DNA of 64,000 bases from JABFRJ01 sp964389095 (GCA_964389095.1 CAYMEB010000002.1:1-64000), one strand, 5' to 3'. Positions 35,572 through 45,071 are shown, counted from the stretch's first letter. Numbers and translations: made by a program. Notes: generated by a model from the sequence alone, not told the origin.

Positions 35572-38500
35572 ATGCACATCACCAGACTGCGCTTGCTGGG
35601 TTTCAAGTCGTTCGTCGAGCCGACCGAGCTCGTCATCGAGCGCGGCCTAACCGGCGTGGTCGGTCCCAACGGTTGCGGCAAGTCGAACCTGCTCGAAGCG
35701 CTCCGCTGGGTCATGGGCGAAACGTCCTACAAGTCTATGCGCGCCTCCTCCATGGAGGACGTGATCTTCAACGGCACGAACCTGCGGCCGGCGCGGAACA
35801 TGGCCGAAGTGACGATGTTCCTCGACAACTCCGATCGGCGCGCGCCTGCGGAGTTCAATTCGGAAGATGTGCTCGAGGTGACGCGCCGGATCGAGCGCGA
35901 TCTTGGTTCGGCCTACCGGGTCAACGGCCGAGAGACGCGCGCTCGCGACATAAAGATCCTGTTCGAGGACGCGGCGACTGGTGCGCGCTCGCCCGCGCTC
36001 GTTCGGCAGGGGCAGATCGCGGAAATCGTGAATGCGAAACCCGAGCAACGCCGCAGGATCCTGGAAGACGCAGCCGGCGTGGCCGGGCTGCATTCCCGGC
36101 GGCATGACGCGGAGCTTCGCCTGAAGGCGGCGGAGAACAATCTCGCGCGGGTCGCCGACGTGCTGGGACAGCTCAACTCACAGATGGAGAGCTTGAAGCG
36201 GCAGGCACGTCAGGCGCGTCGGTACAAGGAATTGTCGAGCGAGTTGCGACGGCTGGAAGCGATCTTCCATCACTTGACCTGGGCCGCGGCGCAGGCCGAC
36301 GTCGATCAGGCGGAACAGGGCCTCGGCACTTCTCTCGAGGCACTCGGCGTTGCGGTGCAGCGCGAGGCCGAACTGGTCAGACTCGAGGCGGAAGTCGCCT
36401 CGGGCATCGAGCCGCTGCGTGCCGAGGAGGTTCGCCGCGCCGCCGCTCTGCACCGGCTCAAGGTCGAACAGGAGAATTTCGAGCGGGAGGCCGCCCGTGC
36501 GACGGCCCGCCAGAAAGAGCTCGAGACGGCTGTCGCTCATCTCAAGCGCGATATCGGTCGCGAGGAGGCGCAGATCGTCGAGTCGCGGAACATGATCGTG
36601 GGCTTGGACAAGGAGCGGCGGGAGATCGCCGCTACCACGGATCTCGCCGAGGAATTCGAAGAGAAGGCGAGCGCGGCGCTCGCGAGAGCCGAAGCCGAAG
36701 TCCGGACGATCGAGCAGCGGCTCGGTGCGATGCAGACGGCGGCAGCCGAAGCCAGGGCGCGCAGGCGGTCTCTCGAAGGCCAGTTCGCCGAGCGGCGAGA
36801 CGGCGTAGGCAAGCTGGAGCGGCAGCTTACCGCTCTGGAAGCGCAAGCGCGGGAAACTGCGGCAAGGGCACCCGATCTGCATCAGCTCAAGGCAGCGACT
36901 GAACTGGGCCAGCAGTTGATGGCCCAGATCGCGGAAGTCGAGGCGCAGGCAATTGCAGGGGAAGAAGCGCTTGCCATCGCACAGCGCGACCTCGGCCGGC
37001 GCAGGGAGGCGGCCAGTGCGGCGATGCTCGCCGCGAGCCAGATCAAGACCGAGGCGGAAACGCTGCTCAAGCTGCTGCGGCCGGCCGGCGACACTGATTA
37101 TGCCTTGCTGGTGGATCAGATCGACGTCGAGACCGGGTACGAATTGGCGCTCGGCGCGGCACTCGGCGACGACCTGGAAGCCGCCGCCTCCGAAGAGGCA
37201 GCCGTGCATTGGAGACTGGTTCCAGCCACGAGCCCCGATCCCGCTCTTCCAGGCGAGGTCGCGCCGCTCTCGAACGTGGTGCGAGCGCCCGAGGCTCTAG
37301 CGCGACGCCTAGCCCAGATCGGTATCGTCGCGCGGGAAGACGGGAGCCGCCTGCAGCCGCTTCTCAGTCCCGGCCAGCGTCTCGTCACGCGAGAAGGTGA
37401 TCTGTGGCGCTGGGACGGCTTCGTCGCCGGAAGCCATGGATCAACCGCCGCAGCGACGAGACTGGAACAGCGCAATCGGCTCGGCGCCTTGCTGGCCCAG
37501 CAGGCAGCGCGGCAAACCGAGGCAGAAGCCCGGGCAGCTGATGAAGCCGCGGCAGTGGAGTGTTATCGCGCGGCCGAAGCCGAGGATCGCCGTCTTCGCC
37601 AGTTGGGACGAGAAACGCAGGCTCAGCTCTCCCGTACCCGCGAATCCCTGACCACCATGGAACGGCAGGCGCGCGAGACCGAGGCACGACTGGCCAACAT
37701 AACCGAGGCGAGAGAGCGGCTGCAGGATGCCCTGGCAGAGGCCAACGAGCGGCTGATCGAAGTCGAGACCGCGCTTGAAACGCTGGGAGAAAGCGATCCC
37801 TTCGAGGAGCAGCTCTCGGCCCTGCAGGAGGATGCAACGGACAAGCGCGGTGCCGTCACGCACGCACGCGCCGACATCGCCACTTTGGAACGGGAGAAGC
37901 GGGCACGACTGGAGCGGGCGCGGCAGATCGAGGCCGAACTATCGCGTTGGAGCAGCCGCCTGAGCGAGTCCGAGCAGCAGAGGGCGTTGCTGGCCGAGCG
38001 GATCGAGGGGGCGGCGAGCGAACTCACGGGCATGGCGGATCTACCGGCTCTGCTCGATGAACAGCGTGAGAAGCTGCTGTCGGCGCTCTCGGAAGCCGAG
38101 GCGGCGCGGAGCGCTGCCGCGGACCGATTGGCCGAGGCCGACACCGCGGTTCGAGATGCGCAGCAGAAGTTGCGGGCGGCTCAGGAGACCGTGGCCTCGA
38201 GCCGAGAAGCCCGCGCGAGAGCGGAAGCTGTGCTGGAGGCGGCGCGGCAGCGGCGTCAAGAGGAAGTACGCAAGATTGCCGAAACGCTGGACTGCGCACC
38301 GGAGGGGTGTCTGTCGCTGGCGGGGTTGGAAGTCGGCGCCGCTTTGCCGTCACTCGCGGAGGTCGATCGCGATTACACCCGCGCGAAGACGGACCGCGAT
38401 CGTCTGGGCGGCGTCAATCTTGCGGCTGACGACGATCTGGAGGCGGCGACTGCGCAGTTCAACGCCCTCGACAAGGAACGGGCCGACGTCGAGGAAGCGA

Positions 38501-39036
38501 TCGCGAAGTTGCGTGGCGCGATCGGTCAGCTCAATCGGGAAGCGAAAGGCCGGCTCGCGGAAGCGTTCGAGAAGGTCAACGGGCACTTCCAGCACCTGTT
38601 CGGAATTCTGTTCGGTGGCGGTGAAGCACGGTTGGAAATGATCCAGTCGGAAGAGGATCCGCTCGAGGGCGGCTTGGAGATCATCGCCAAGCCCCCGGGC
38701 AAGAAGCCGGCGACACTGTCGCTGCTGTCGGGAGGCGAGCAGACGTTGACCGCGTTGTCGCTGATCTTTGCCGTGTTCCTGACCAATCCCTCGCCGATCT
38801 GTGTTCTGGACGAGGTCGACGCGCCGCTCGACGACGCGAACGTCGACCGCTTTTGCACGATGATGGAGCGCATGGCGACCGATACGTCGACGCGCTTCAT
38901 GGTCATCACCCACCATCCGATGACGATGGCGCGGATGCATCGCCTGTTCGGCGTGACGATGGCGGAGAAGGGCGTTTCTCAGCTGGTCTCGGTCGATCTC
39001 GAGACGGCGCGGAGCTTCAGGGAAGAGGCGGCTTAA
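35572..39036 (+). CDS. smc: Chromosome partition protein SMC
   Basis: 1154 residues from ATG 35572, with GAGGA 8 nt upstream. Walker A is GPNGCGKSN (31-39) and the QSY-like lid follows (RALVRQGQIAEIVN). Two long coiled coils flank a hinge at about 500-620 (DTDYALLVDQIDVETGYELA). The C-terminal signature is LSLLSGGEQTLTALSL with Walker B CVLDEVDAPLDDANVDRF. SMC compacts and segregates the chromosome with ScpA/ScpB. The DsbA-then-smc order supports an alphaproteobacterial origin. Confidence 0.96.
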   Translation: MHITRLRLLGFKSFVEPTELVIERGLTGVVGPNGCGKSNLLEALRWVMGETSYKSMRASSMEDVIFNGTNLRPARNMAEVTMFLDNSDRRAPAEFNSEDVLEVTRRIERDLGSAYRVNGRETRARDIKILFEDAATGARSPALVRQGQIAEIVNAKPEQRRRILEDAAGVAGLHSRRHDAELRLKAAENNLARVADVLGQLNSQMESLKRQARQARRYKELSSELRRLEAIFHHLTWAAAQADVDQAEQGLGTSLEALGVAVQREAELVRLEAEVASGIEPLRAEEVRRAAALHRLKVEQENFEREAARATARQKELETAVAHLKRDIGREEAQIVESRNMIVGLDKERREIAATTDLAEEFEEKASAALARAEAEVRTIEQRLGAMQTAAAEARARRRSLEGQFAERRDGVGKLERQLTALEAQARETAARAPDLHQLKAATELGQQLMAQIAEVEAQAIAGEEALAIAQRDLGRRREAASAAMLAASQIKTEAETLLKLLRPAGDTDYALLVDQIDVETGYELALGAALGDDLEAAASEEAAVHWRLVPATSPDPALPGEVAPLSNVVRAPEALARRLAQIGIVAREDGSRLQPLLSPGQRLVTREGDLWRWDGFVAGSHGSTAAATRLEQRNRLGALLAQQAARQTEAEARAADEAAAVECYRAAEAEDRRLRQLGRETQAQLSRTRESLTTMERQARETEARLANITEARERLQDALAEANERLIEVETALETLGESDPFEEQLSALQEDATDKRGAVTHARADIATLEREKRARLERARQIEAELSRWSSRLSESEQQRALLAERIEGAASELTGMADLPALLDEQREKLLSALSEAEAARSAAADRLAEADTAVRDAQQKLRAAQETVASSREARARAEAVLEAARQRRQEEVRKIAETLDCAPEGCLSLAGLEVGAALPSLAEVDRDYTRAKTDRDRLGGVNLAADDDLEAATAQFNALDKERADVEEAIAKLRGAIGQLNREAKGRLAEAFEKVNGHFQHLFGILFGGGEARLEMIQSEEDPLEGGLEIIAKPPGKKPATLSLLSGGEQTLTALSLIFAVFLTNPSPICVLDEVDAPLDDANVDRFCTMMERMATDTSTRFMVITHHPMTMARMHRLFGVTMAEKGVSQLVSVDLETARSFREEAA

Positions 39037-39043
39037 GTCCTTG

Positions 39044-39072
39044 CGGCAGACGCGGCTACGCGGCGCCTGCCG
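39044..39072. terminator. Hairpin between smc and the DUF4337 gene
   Basis: CGGCAG (39044-39049) and CTGCCG (39067-39072) enclose a smaller GCG/CGC stem. It lies 7 bp after the smc stop, between convergent genes. No T-run. Confidence 0.4.
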
Positions 39073-39087
39073 GGATCGGTGCGGTTG

Positions 39088-39681
39088 TCAGCCTATGAAT
39101 GGTATCGGAAACATCAGCGTGTAGCCGTTGACGAGCAGCCCCGAGCCCAGGAAGGCAACCAGAGCGCTGAGCGCAAGCAGCGGCAGGTTCGGGCTCACGA
39201 GACACACGGACGCCAGCACGATCGCGATCTGCAGGAGCGCCTGCGACCAGTCGAAGTACGGGTCGCGCTTCATGGCGGTGTCGCGCTCCAGCTCGAGCGC
39301 CTTGCCGCGGGCGAACAACTCGTCCAGCCCTTCGTTGGTCGACTTGTCCGTCGTCAGGCGCGCGACCTGCTCCTTGTAGGTGGTGATCTTTGTCTCGATC
39401 TCCCTGCGCGCTTCGGCGGAAAGCGCGCCGTCGGTCTTGAGCTGCAGTGCGAGCATGTCGACCTGCAGATTGATGGCACTCCGCCGAAGATTCTTGGCCT
39501 GGAAGAACGCCCACGTGTTCGCGGCATCGATGTTCGCGCGCGTCGCATCCTTGGTGGCGTTGGCGCCGCCCATTGCGCATACGGCCAGCAAGACCGCCAC
39601 GATGCCGATGTAGATTCCGATCAGCTTGTCCCGCAGATCCTTGTCGTCGCGGAATCGTGACCAGGCGCTTTGGTTGCTCAT
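39088..39681 (-). CDS. DUF4337 membrane protein
   Basis: 197 residues. A first transmembrane helix (IGIYIGIVAVLLAVCAMGG) leads to a helical cytoplasmic or periplasmic region, ANTWAFFQAKNLRRSAINLQ, with a coiled-coil look. Two C-terminal helices follow, ending FLGSGLLVNGYTLMFP. This arrangement and the NATKDATRANIDAAN segment match DUF4337, a family of unknown function widespread in proteobacteria. It lies 30 bp downstream of nothing similar; gpmA precedes it on the map but is a separate gene. Confidence 0.85.
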   Translation of the reverse strand: MSNQSAWSRFRDDKDLRDKLIGIYIGIVAVLLAVCAMGGANATKDATRANIDAANTWAFFQAKNLRRSAINLQVDMLALQLKTDGALSAEARREIETKITTYKEQVARLTTDKSTNEGLDELFARGKALELERDTAMKRDPYFDWSQALLQIAIVLASVCLVSPNLPLLALSALVAFLGSGLLVNGYTLMFPIPFIG

Positions 39682-39711
39682 GATTGCGTCCGATAGTGGT
39701 GTGGAGACGTG

Positions 39712-40335
39712 TCAATCCGATGTCAGATCGCGACGGGAGACGACGGCGCCGTCGGCCGTCAGGACGTACACAATCGGCACGCCCGTCGCCAGTTCCCGCG
39801 CGACGATTTCCTCGCCGGACAGCTTCTCGAGTTTCATGATGAGCGCACGAAGACTGTTGCCATGCGCGGCTACGATCACGTTCTTGCCTGCCGCGAGTTC
39901 CGGCCAGATGCGCGCCTCGTAGTAAGGGAGCACCCGGCGCGCAGTGTCGGCCAGGCTTTCGCCGCCCGGGGGCGGAATGTCGTAGCTGCGTCGCCAGATG
40001 TGCACCTGGTCTTCGCCCCATTTCTTGCGCGCATCGTCCTTGTTCAGTCCCGACAGTTCACCGTAATCGCGTTCGTTGAGTGCCTGGTCGCGGACGGTCG
40101 ACAGTGTCTGTTGTCCCAGCTCGGCCAGGATCAGGGCGAGCGTGCGTTGGGCACGCGTCAGAACCGAGGTGAACGCGATATCGAAACGGTGGCCTGCGGC
40201 TCGCAACCGGCGGCCAGCGGCCATGGCTTCGGAGACGCCCTTCTCGGTCAGGTCGGGGTCCTTCCAGCCGGTGAAGAGATTGAGCTTGTTCCACTCGCTT
40301 TCGCCGTGGCGGACGAGCACCAACACGTTCTTCAT
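39712..40335 (-). CDS. gpmA: 2,3-bisphosphoglycerate-dependent phosphoglycerate mutase
   Basis: 207 residues, slightly shorter than E. coli GpmA, as is usual in alphaproteobacteria. The phosphohistidine motif is LVRHGESEWN (RHG at 9-11), then LFTGWKDPDLTEKG, ERDYGELSG, and the second His in VAAHGNSLRA. It interconverts 3- and 2-phosphoglycerate in glycolysis. Start ATG 40335 has AAAGG upstream; upstream residues in the same frame have no similarity. It lies 34 bp after dapB on the same strand, an order common in alphaproteobacteria. Confidence 0.94.
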   Translation of the reverse strand: MKNVLVLVRHGESEWNKLNLFTGWKDPDLTEKGVSEAMAAGRRLRAAGHRFDIAFTSVLTRAQRTLALILAELGQQTLSTVRDQALNERDYGELSGLNKDDARKKWGEDQVHIWRRSYDIPPPGGESLADTARRVLPYYEARIWPELAAGKNVIVAAHGNSLRALIMKLEKLSGEEIVARELATGVPIVYVLTADGAVVSRRDLTSD

Positions 40336-40369
40336 AGACCTTTGTCTCCGTTGTCGTTGGTCCCACGTC

Positions 40370-41167
40370 TCAGAGGCCGAGGACGTCTGCCATGTCGAAA
40401 AGTCCCGGCCCTCTGCCTCGGGCCCAGAGCGCCGCCTTGACGGCGCCGCGGGCAAATACGCCGCGGTCGTCCGCCTTGTGGGTGATCTCGATCCGCTCGG
40501 CGTCAGAGGCGAAGATCACGGTGTGGTCACCGATGACGCTGCCGCCGCGCAGCACGGCGAAGCCTATGTCGCCTCTGCGTCGTGCGCCGGTATGCCCGTC
40601 TCGGACCCTCTGAGAGACGCTGTTGAGATCGACCTTGCGGCCCTCGGCTGCGGCGCGGCCGAGCATCAAAGCCGTTCCAGAGGGCGCATCGACCTTGCGG
40701 CGGTGGTGCATCTCCAGAACCTCGATATCGAAATCCTCGTCGAGGGCCTCGGCGATCTTGCGCGTCACGGCCACGAGCAGGTTGACGCCGAGGCTCATGT
40801 TGCCGGCCTTGACGATGGTCGCGTGGCGGGCCGCCGCGGCGATCGCCGCGTCGTCATGCTCGCTGCATCCGGTCGTGCCGATCACGTGGACGATGCGGGC
40901 ATTCGCGGCGAGCCCTGCGAGTTCGACGCTGACCTTGGGTGCGGTGAAATCCAAGATCGCATCCACCTTGGTGATGACCGACAGGGGATCGTCGGTGACG
41001 GGCACGCCAAGGGGGCCGACGCCGGCGAGCGTTCCTGCATCCTGGCCGAGGGTGGAAGATCCGGCCTGTTCGATTGCTCCGGCGAGCTGCGCCACAGACG
41101 AGGCATGGACCGCGCGGACGAGCTCGCGACCCATGCGTCCGGCGGCGCCGACGACACCGATTCTCAT
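40370..41167 (-). CDS. dapB: 4-hydroxy-tetrahydrodipicolinate reductase
   Basis: 265 residues. The NAD(P) motif is IGVVGAAGRMGRELV and the catalytic motif is EMHHRRKVDAPSGTA (His-His-Arg-Arg-Lys). GTTG and NMSLGVNLL complete the signature. It reduces the dipicolinate precursor in lysine and diaminopimelate synthesis. ATG 41167 is preceded by GGGAGAAG. It lies between ppa (95 bp upstream) and gpmA on the same strand, so ppa-dapB-gpmA may form one transcript. Confidence 0.95.
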   Translation of the reverse strand: MRIGVVGAAGRMGRELVRAVHASSVAQLAGAIEQAGSSTLGQDAGTLAGVGPLGVPVTDDPLSVITKVDAILDFTAPKVSVELAGLAANARIVHVIGTTGCSEHDDAAIAAAARHATIVKAGNMSLGVNLLVAVTRKIAEALDEDFDIEVLEMHHRRKVDAPSGTALMLGRAAAEGRKVDLNSVSQRVRDGHTGARRRGDIGFAVLRGGSVIGDHTVIFASDAERIEITHKADDRGVFARGAVKAALWARGRGPGLFDMADVLGL

Positions 41168-41262
41168 GGCTGCGCTTCTCCCTGTAACTGCAGGCAATTG
41201 CCGATCTGGCGCGGGCGATATACCAGCGATTGCCCGGTTCGATAAGCCGCTCCTCGTGGTGG

Positions 41263-41811
41263 CTAGCGAGCGCCGGGGGTGCCGCTCTCCGCATAGCGCG
41301 TGATCGCGGCGCGAATCATCGCCTTGGCTTCGTCTGCGTCGCCCCAGTGCTTGATCTCCACCCATTTGCCGGGTTCGAGATCCTTGTAGTGCTCGAAGAA
41401 GTGCTGGATCTGCTGGAGTGTGATTTCCGGAAGATCCGCGACCGTGCGGATACGATCGTAGCGCTTGGTGATCTTGCTCGCGGGTACGGCTATCACCTTC
41501 TCGTCGCCGCCGCCGTCATCCTCCATGACGAGGACCCCGATGGGGCGGCAATTCATCACCGCACCGGGTACGATCGCCCGAGTGTTGCACACCAGGACGT
41601 CGATGGGGTCGCCATCGGCGGAGAGCGTGTGGGGCACGAAGCCATAGTTTCCGGGATAGCGCATCGGGGTGTAGAGGAACCTGTCGACCACCAGGGTTCC
41701 AGACGCCTTGTCCATCTCGTACTTGATCGGCTCCCCGCCGACGGGCACCTCTATGATGACGTTGACGTCGTCCGGGGGCATTTTACCGACTGGAATGGCG
41801 TCGATGCGCAT
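41263..41811 (-). CDS. ppa: Inorganic pyrophosphatase
   Basis: 182 residues, the length of family I bacterial enzymes. It begins MRIDAIPVGKMPPDDVNVII, and active-site segments are YEMDKASG, YPGNYGFVPHT and the signature DGDPIDVLV, with the metal-binding Asp residues. It hydrolyses pyrophosphate and drives biosynthetic reactions. GGAG lies 6 nt before ATG 41811; the upstream extension is non-coding. Confidence 0.96.
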   Translation of the reverse strand: MRIDAIPVGKMPPDDVNVIIEVPVGGEPIKYEMDKASGTLVVDRFLYTPMRYPGNYGFVPHTLSADGDPIDVLVCNTRAIVPGAVMNCRPIGVLVMEDDGGGDEKVIAVPASKITKRYDRIRTVADLPEITLQQIQHFFEHYKDLEPGKWVEIKHWGDADEAKAMIRAAITRYAESGTPGAR

Positions 41812-41906
41812 GGGGGGCTCCGGGGTGGACGGGCGAGTTGCCCTGTGTATGGTTTCGTCATGGCGCGGCTGGGGCCGTTCGCGCAATCGGCAGGAGGTAT
41901 GACGCC

Positions 41907-42488
41907 ATGCGGCGACTTGTCTTCATCGCGCTCTGCGCGGCGGCTGCCGGCGCAGTTCATTGCAATTCGGCGGCGGCCCAGTCGGCGGCCAAGGCCTCAT
42001 TCACCAAGATCGAACTGGGAAAGTGCCGGGTCGTGCGCCGCCACGCCGACGGCAACGCTTGGGATTGTCGGGGTTTGAAGGGCATACCCGTCTATCTTGC
42101 GGAAGGCGATCTGCGCACCTTCGTCAGCGCCGGCGCCGATCCCGCGAAACGACGGGCGGCATCGCAGACGCTCGGCCCGTTCAACTCTCCCTTTGCAGGG
42201 CGGACACGGCGTTTCACCATCGAATGGCGGAGCGAGCCTCGGGGAGAACCTGCTCTACCCTTCTCGATGATCTACCGGTTGCACACTTCGACCGATAATT
42301 CGAAGGGGCAGGTGCTTGTCGTTGCTAAGGTCGGCCAGACCGATACGTGCCAGATGGCGATCATCGACGCCCTGGCGAACGATAATGCCATCGGCCTCGC
42401 GCGCGAGATCGCCGATGGGCAGGGCCGCGACTTCGACTGCAAGTCCCCGCCGAAGATCGTGGGAAAGACCGGCAAGAGCCCGATGTGA
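41907..42488 (+). CDS. Exported protein of unknown function
   Basis: 193 residues from ATG 41907, which has a strong GGAGG 9 nt upstream. The Sec signal peptide LVFIALCAAAAGAVHC ends near AAAQ. The mature part has three to four cysteines (GKCRVV, AWDCRG, DTCQMA, DFDCKS) that could pair in the periplasm. No domain family was recognised. The features suggest a small secreted or periplasmic protein similar in style to alphaproteobacterial hypothetical proteins. It converges with the 186-residue gene 15 bp downstream. Confidence 0.72.
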   Translation: MRRLVFIALCAAAAGAVHCNSAAAQSAAKASFTKIELGKCRVVRRHADGNAWDCRGLKGIPVYLAEGDLRTFVSAGADPAKRRAASQTLGPFNSPFAGRTRRFTIEWRSEPRGEPALPFSMIYRLHTSTDNSKGQVLVVAKVGQTDTCQMAIIDALANDNAIGLAREIADGQGRDFDCKSPPKIVGKTGKSPM

Positions 42489-42503
42489 GCGCCACCGGCG
42501 TGT

Positions 42504-43064
42504 TCACACGGCGATGAACGCGTGCCGTCCCGGTATATCGTCGGCGCTGCCTTCGGCGACGTTCGCGTAGCCGACGCAGCAATAGTCTGCCGGCAGGCCC
42601 AGTTCTTCGCAGAGAGCCACGTGGCGGTCGACCGCGAAGGGAAAATCGCTCTCTTCGTCGTTGGCCGCGCGCAGGATCGAGGCAATCGCTGCGCGGTCGG
42701 CATCGTCCGCCATGTGGCGCGATAGAACATCGGCATCGCCGCCCGCAGGGGCATCGTCACCGCCGTCGAGGTGGTTGGGATTTGAATTGTAGGAGTCGAC
42801 GGCCACGCCGCGTTCGTAGAGCCAGAACAGGAGGACCTCGTCCTCGGCATTCATGACGGCGAGCACCGGCTTGCCCAGGCGCTCAGAGGCGGACTTGGCG
42901 AGGGCCATGACGGCGGCGGTGTCGTCGGAGGACGCATCGTAGAAGACGACGAAGCCGTCACTGGCCGGCGAGACGAATCCCTGCCGGCCCAGAGCAGAAA
43001 GGGCGTCCGCGACGGACTTGGCGTCGATGTCGCGCGTGGTGAAACTGACGTAGAAATCGCTCAT
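42504..43064 (-). CDS. Cytoplasmic protein of unknown function
   Basis: 186 residues, acidic, with no signal peptide. It begins MSDFYVSFTTRDIDAKSVAD and has GFVVFYDASSDD and a C-terminal region with PADYCCVGYANV. The first half alternates beta and alpha (VSFTTRD, GFVVFYD, PVLAVMNAEDEV) like a small mixed-fold domain. No family was recognised. Codon use and start look normal. The stop lies 15 bp from the convergent exported protein. Confidence 0.68.
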   Translation of the reverse strand: MSDFYVSFTTRDIDAKSVADALSALGRQGFVSPASDGFVVFYDASSDDTAAVMALAKSASERLGKPVLAVMNAEDEVLLFWLYERGVAVDSYNSNPNHLDGGDDAPAGGDADVLSRHMADDADRAAIASILRAANDEESDFPFAVDRHVALCEELGLPADYCCVGYANVAEGSADDIPGRHAFIAV

Positions 43065-43249
43065 CGTTTCTGCCCGGCAGATCGTTTTTTAGACGCCCGT
43101 ATCACCCTGAGGCACGACGCGATCGGCAGGTTCCCAGTGACGGGAGCCCCATAGATCACACGGGACCATTGGGTAGCCGACTCGCCGGGCAAGCGAAGTC
43201 ATCAAGGGGCCACTTCCCACAGCAATCCTGCGCACGCCGGGCGCCGCAG

Positions 43250-43690
43250 TCAGGTTGCCGGCCCGCGGCGGATCGGTGGGCCGTCTGCCGCAAACCGGGC
43301 GAATCTCGGCAGATCGTCGTGGATGTCCGCCCATGGCAGGGCTTCGGCGAAATTCACGTGCGCCTTGGGCGTGATCGCGCCGGGTTCGTCGAGAGCTCCG
43401 GCGTAGATGTGGACCTCGTCGGCCCATTTCTCGCCGACGAAGGTGAGCGGCGAGCCGCAGCGGCTGCAAAAGCTGCGAACGACGCCGGGGGAAGACGAGT
43501 AGCGCTCCAGCAACTCTTCGCCGGAAAGATATCCGAAGTTCGTCGCCTCGACGCCGACATACGTGGCGAATGCCGACGAGGTCGCGCGACGGCAACTCTC
43601 ACAGTGGCAGTGGGCCACCCATCGGGGCGCCCCCTTGTATGCGAATCGTATCGCTCCGCACCGGCACCTGCCGCTCGTGATCGTCGACAT
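43250..43690 (-). CDS. GFA/CENP-V family zinc-binding protein
   Basis: 146 residues with the zinc ligands of the glutathione-dependent formaldehyde-activating family: GRCRCGAIRF, AHCHCESCRRATSS and FCSRCGSPLTF. The fold uses three cysteine pairs or triplets for two zinc ions. The family was named after one enzyme, but most members have no proven formaldehyde activity, so a glutathione-adduct lyase role is only possible. GGAG lies 9 nt before ATG 43690 and directly follows the stop of a small upstream frame with a CPDC motif. Confidence 0.87.
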   Translation of the reverse strand: MSTITSGRCRCGAIRFAYKGAPRWVAHCHCESCRRATSSAFATYVGVEATNFGYLSGEELLERYSSSPGVVRSFCSRCGSPLTFVGEKWADEVHIYAGALDEPGAITPKAHVNFAEALPWADIHDDLPRFARFAADGPPIRRGPAT

Positions 43691-43702
43691 CGTGGTTGCT
43701 CC

Positions 43703-43834
43703 TCACTGGGGCAGCTCGAACAGGCTACGGCAATCCGGGCACCGAACGAGCCTGGCGGGTGCATTCGTGAACCTCACGACGATACACCCGATTTCCCGGC
43801 TGCGTCTGCAAGGCGCGACCATTCGAGGTCGCAT
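43703..43834 (-). CDS. Possible small zinc-ribbon protein upstream of the GFA gene
   Basis: A 43-residue frame from ATG 43834, extendable upstream to about 70 residues. Its C-terminal part VVRFTNAPARLVRCPDCRSL looks like one half of a zinc ribbon, and the stop TGA is immediately followed by the GGAG ribosome site of the GFA gene. That arrangement favours a real coupled gene. Against it, the N-terminal half is arginine-rich, lacks a second clear CxxC and has a poor ribosome site. The exact start is unknown. Confidence 0.3.
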   Translation of the reverse strand: MRPRMVAPCRRSREIGCIVVRFTNAPARLVRCPDCRSLFELPQ

Positions 43835-43941
43835 TTTCGCTGCGGTCCTGCTAACGGGCGGGGCGGTAGCGGCCCCGCACTTCGGGCGCGATCGATCGTG
43901 AGGGCGGGTCGTCAAGCAATGAAACCGGTAGGCAATCGCTC

Positions 43942-44946
43942 ATGACAAACCCATCGGTGTCCGTCTTCATCGCATCGTTCAACGGTGAACGTTTCGTCGA
44001 GGAGACGGTGCGGTCGGTGCTCGGCCAGACCTGGCGTGATCTCGAAGTCGTAATCGTCGACGACGGATCGGGTGAGCCGACACTCTCCATTCTTCGCCGC
44101 CTGGCCGCGGAGGACGCGCGGGTTCGCCTGTTCGAAGCCGAGCATCGCGGGCAGATCGGGACGCTCAATGCGGCGATCGAGGCATGTCGAGGCCGTTACA
44201 TCGCGCGGCTGGATCATGACGATGTCGCTCTGCCTACGCGCATCGAAAGGCAGGTTTCTTTTCTCGAGGCCAATCCTCGGATGGTCGCGTGCGGCACCAA
44301 CATTCAGGAGATCGATGCCGAGGGGCGTTACGGCCGCAGACCCAATACCGATGAGCACGTTCTCGAACACCGTCCGGATGCCTTTCCGCCGAAGCTGCAG
44401 TGGATGCCCGGGCCGACGCCGATGTTCAGGGCCGCGGAGCTGCGCCGCGTCGGGGGATATCGAACTCAGTTCAAGGCGGCCGAGGATCGGGATCTGTGCT
44501 GGCGTATCGGTGCTCTGGGGCCATGTGCGCGTTTCGGCGAGGTCTTGGTGCTGCATCGGGTTCACGGCGGGAATCTCAGTCTGATGCAGCGGCGCACACA
44601 GCTCTTTTCGCATGTCCTTTCCGATTTCTCGGCTCTTGCGGCCCACTACGGCAGGGACGATCGCGCGATACTCGCGGCGATCGAGCCCGGCGGGGACTAT
44701 GCGCCCCACATCGCCGCCTACAAGACGCTACTGGCCGGGGACTATCCGGTCGAAACTTTCTGGTTGAATTTTCTTGTTCGATACTCGGCCTGGCCTCTGG
44801 TGGGATACGCCTCCAGGCTCGACGTCTTAGGGGCCGTCGCCAGACATCTGGCGCAGCGGCCGTTCGATCCACTGCGCATCGCGCTCATGCGGCGCGCGGC
44901 GAAGTATCTGCCGCGCGATCCGGACGTGGCGGTTCCACCGGGTTGA
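43942..44946 (+). CDS. Family 2 glycosyltransferase
   Basis: 334 residues with a GT-A fold at the N-terminus: PSVSVFIASFNGERFVEETV and VVIVDDGSGEP bind the nucleotide sugar. YIARLDHDDVALPTRIERQV carries the DxD-type metal site. Later, GPTPMFRAAELRRVGGY and EDRDLCWRIG match the acceptor region. It has no membrane helix, so it probably works at the membrane surface on surface polysaccharide or lipid. No other polysaccharide gene lies nearby. A few AGG-like bases precede the ATG. Confidence 0.86.
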   Translation: MTNPSVSVFIASFNGERFVEETVRSVLGQTWRDLEVVIVDDGSGEPTLSILRRLAAEDARVRLFEAEHRGQIGTLNAAIEACRGRYIARLDHDDVALPTRIERQVSFLEANPRMVACGTNIQEIDAEGRYGRRPNTDEHVLEHRPDAFPPKLQWMPGPTPMFRAAELRRVGGYRTQFKAAEDRDLCWRIGALGPCARFGEVLVLHRVHGGNLSLMQRRTQLFSHVLSDFSALAAHYGRDDRAILAAIEPGGDYAPHIAAYKTLLAGDYPVETFWLNFLVRYSAWPLVGYASRLDVLGAVARHLAQRPFDPLRIALMRRAAKYLPRDPDVAVPPG

Positions 44947-45071
44947 GGTGAAGCCCGCGAGCGGTTGCGAGCAAGCGGGGTTTCGAGGGCGGCGGCGGAT
45001 GCAACCGATGGCGCGGATTTTTTTCGCCGGCTGTGCTTTTCCTGGTGCCAACCGCGGGGCGCGAGGCTACA

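Noticed and set aside
43089..43249. Minus-strand segment IAVGSGPLMTSLARRVGYP downstream of the GFA gene
   Set aside because: Looks protein-like and could be the tail of a lost gene, but the frame upstream lies antisense-style inside the GFA gene in another phase and has no start of its own.
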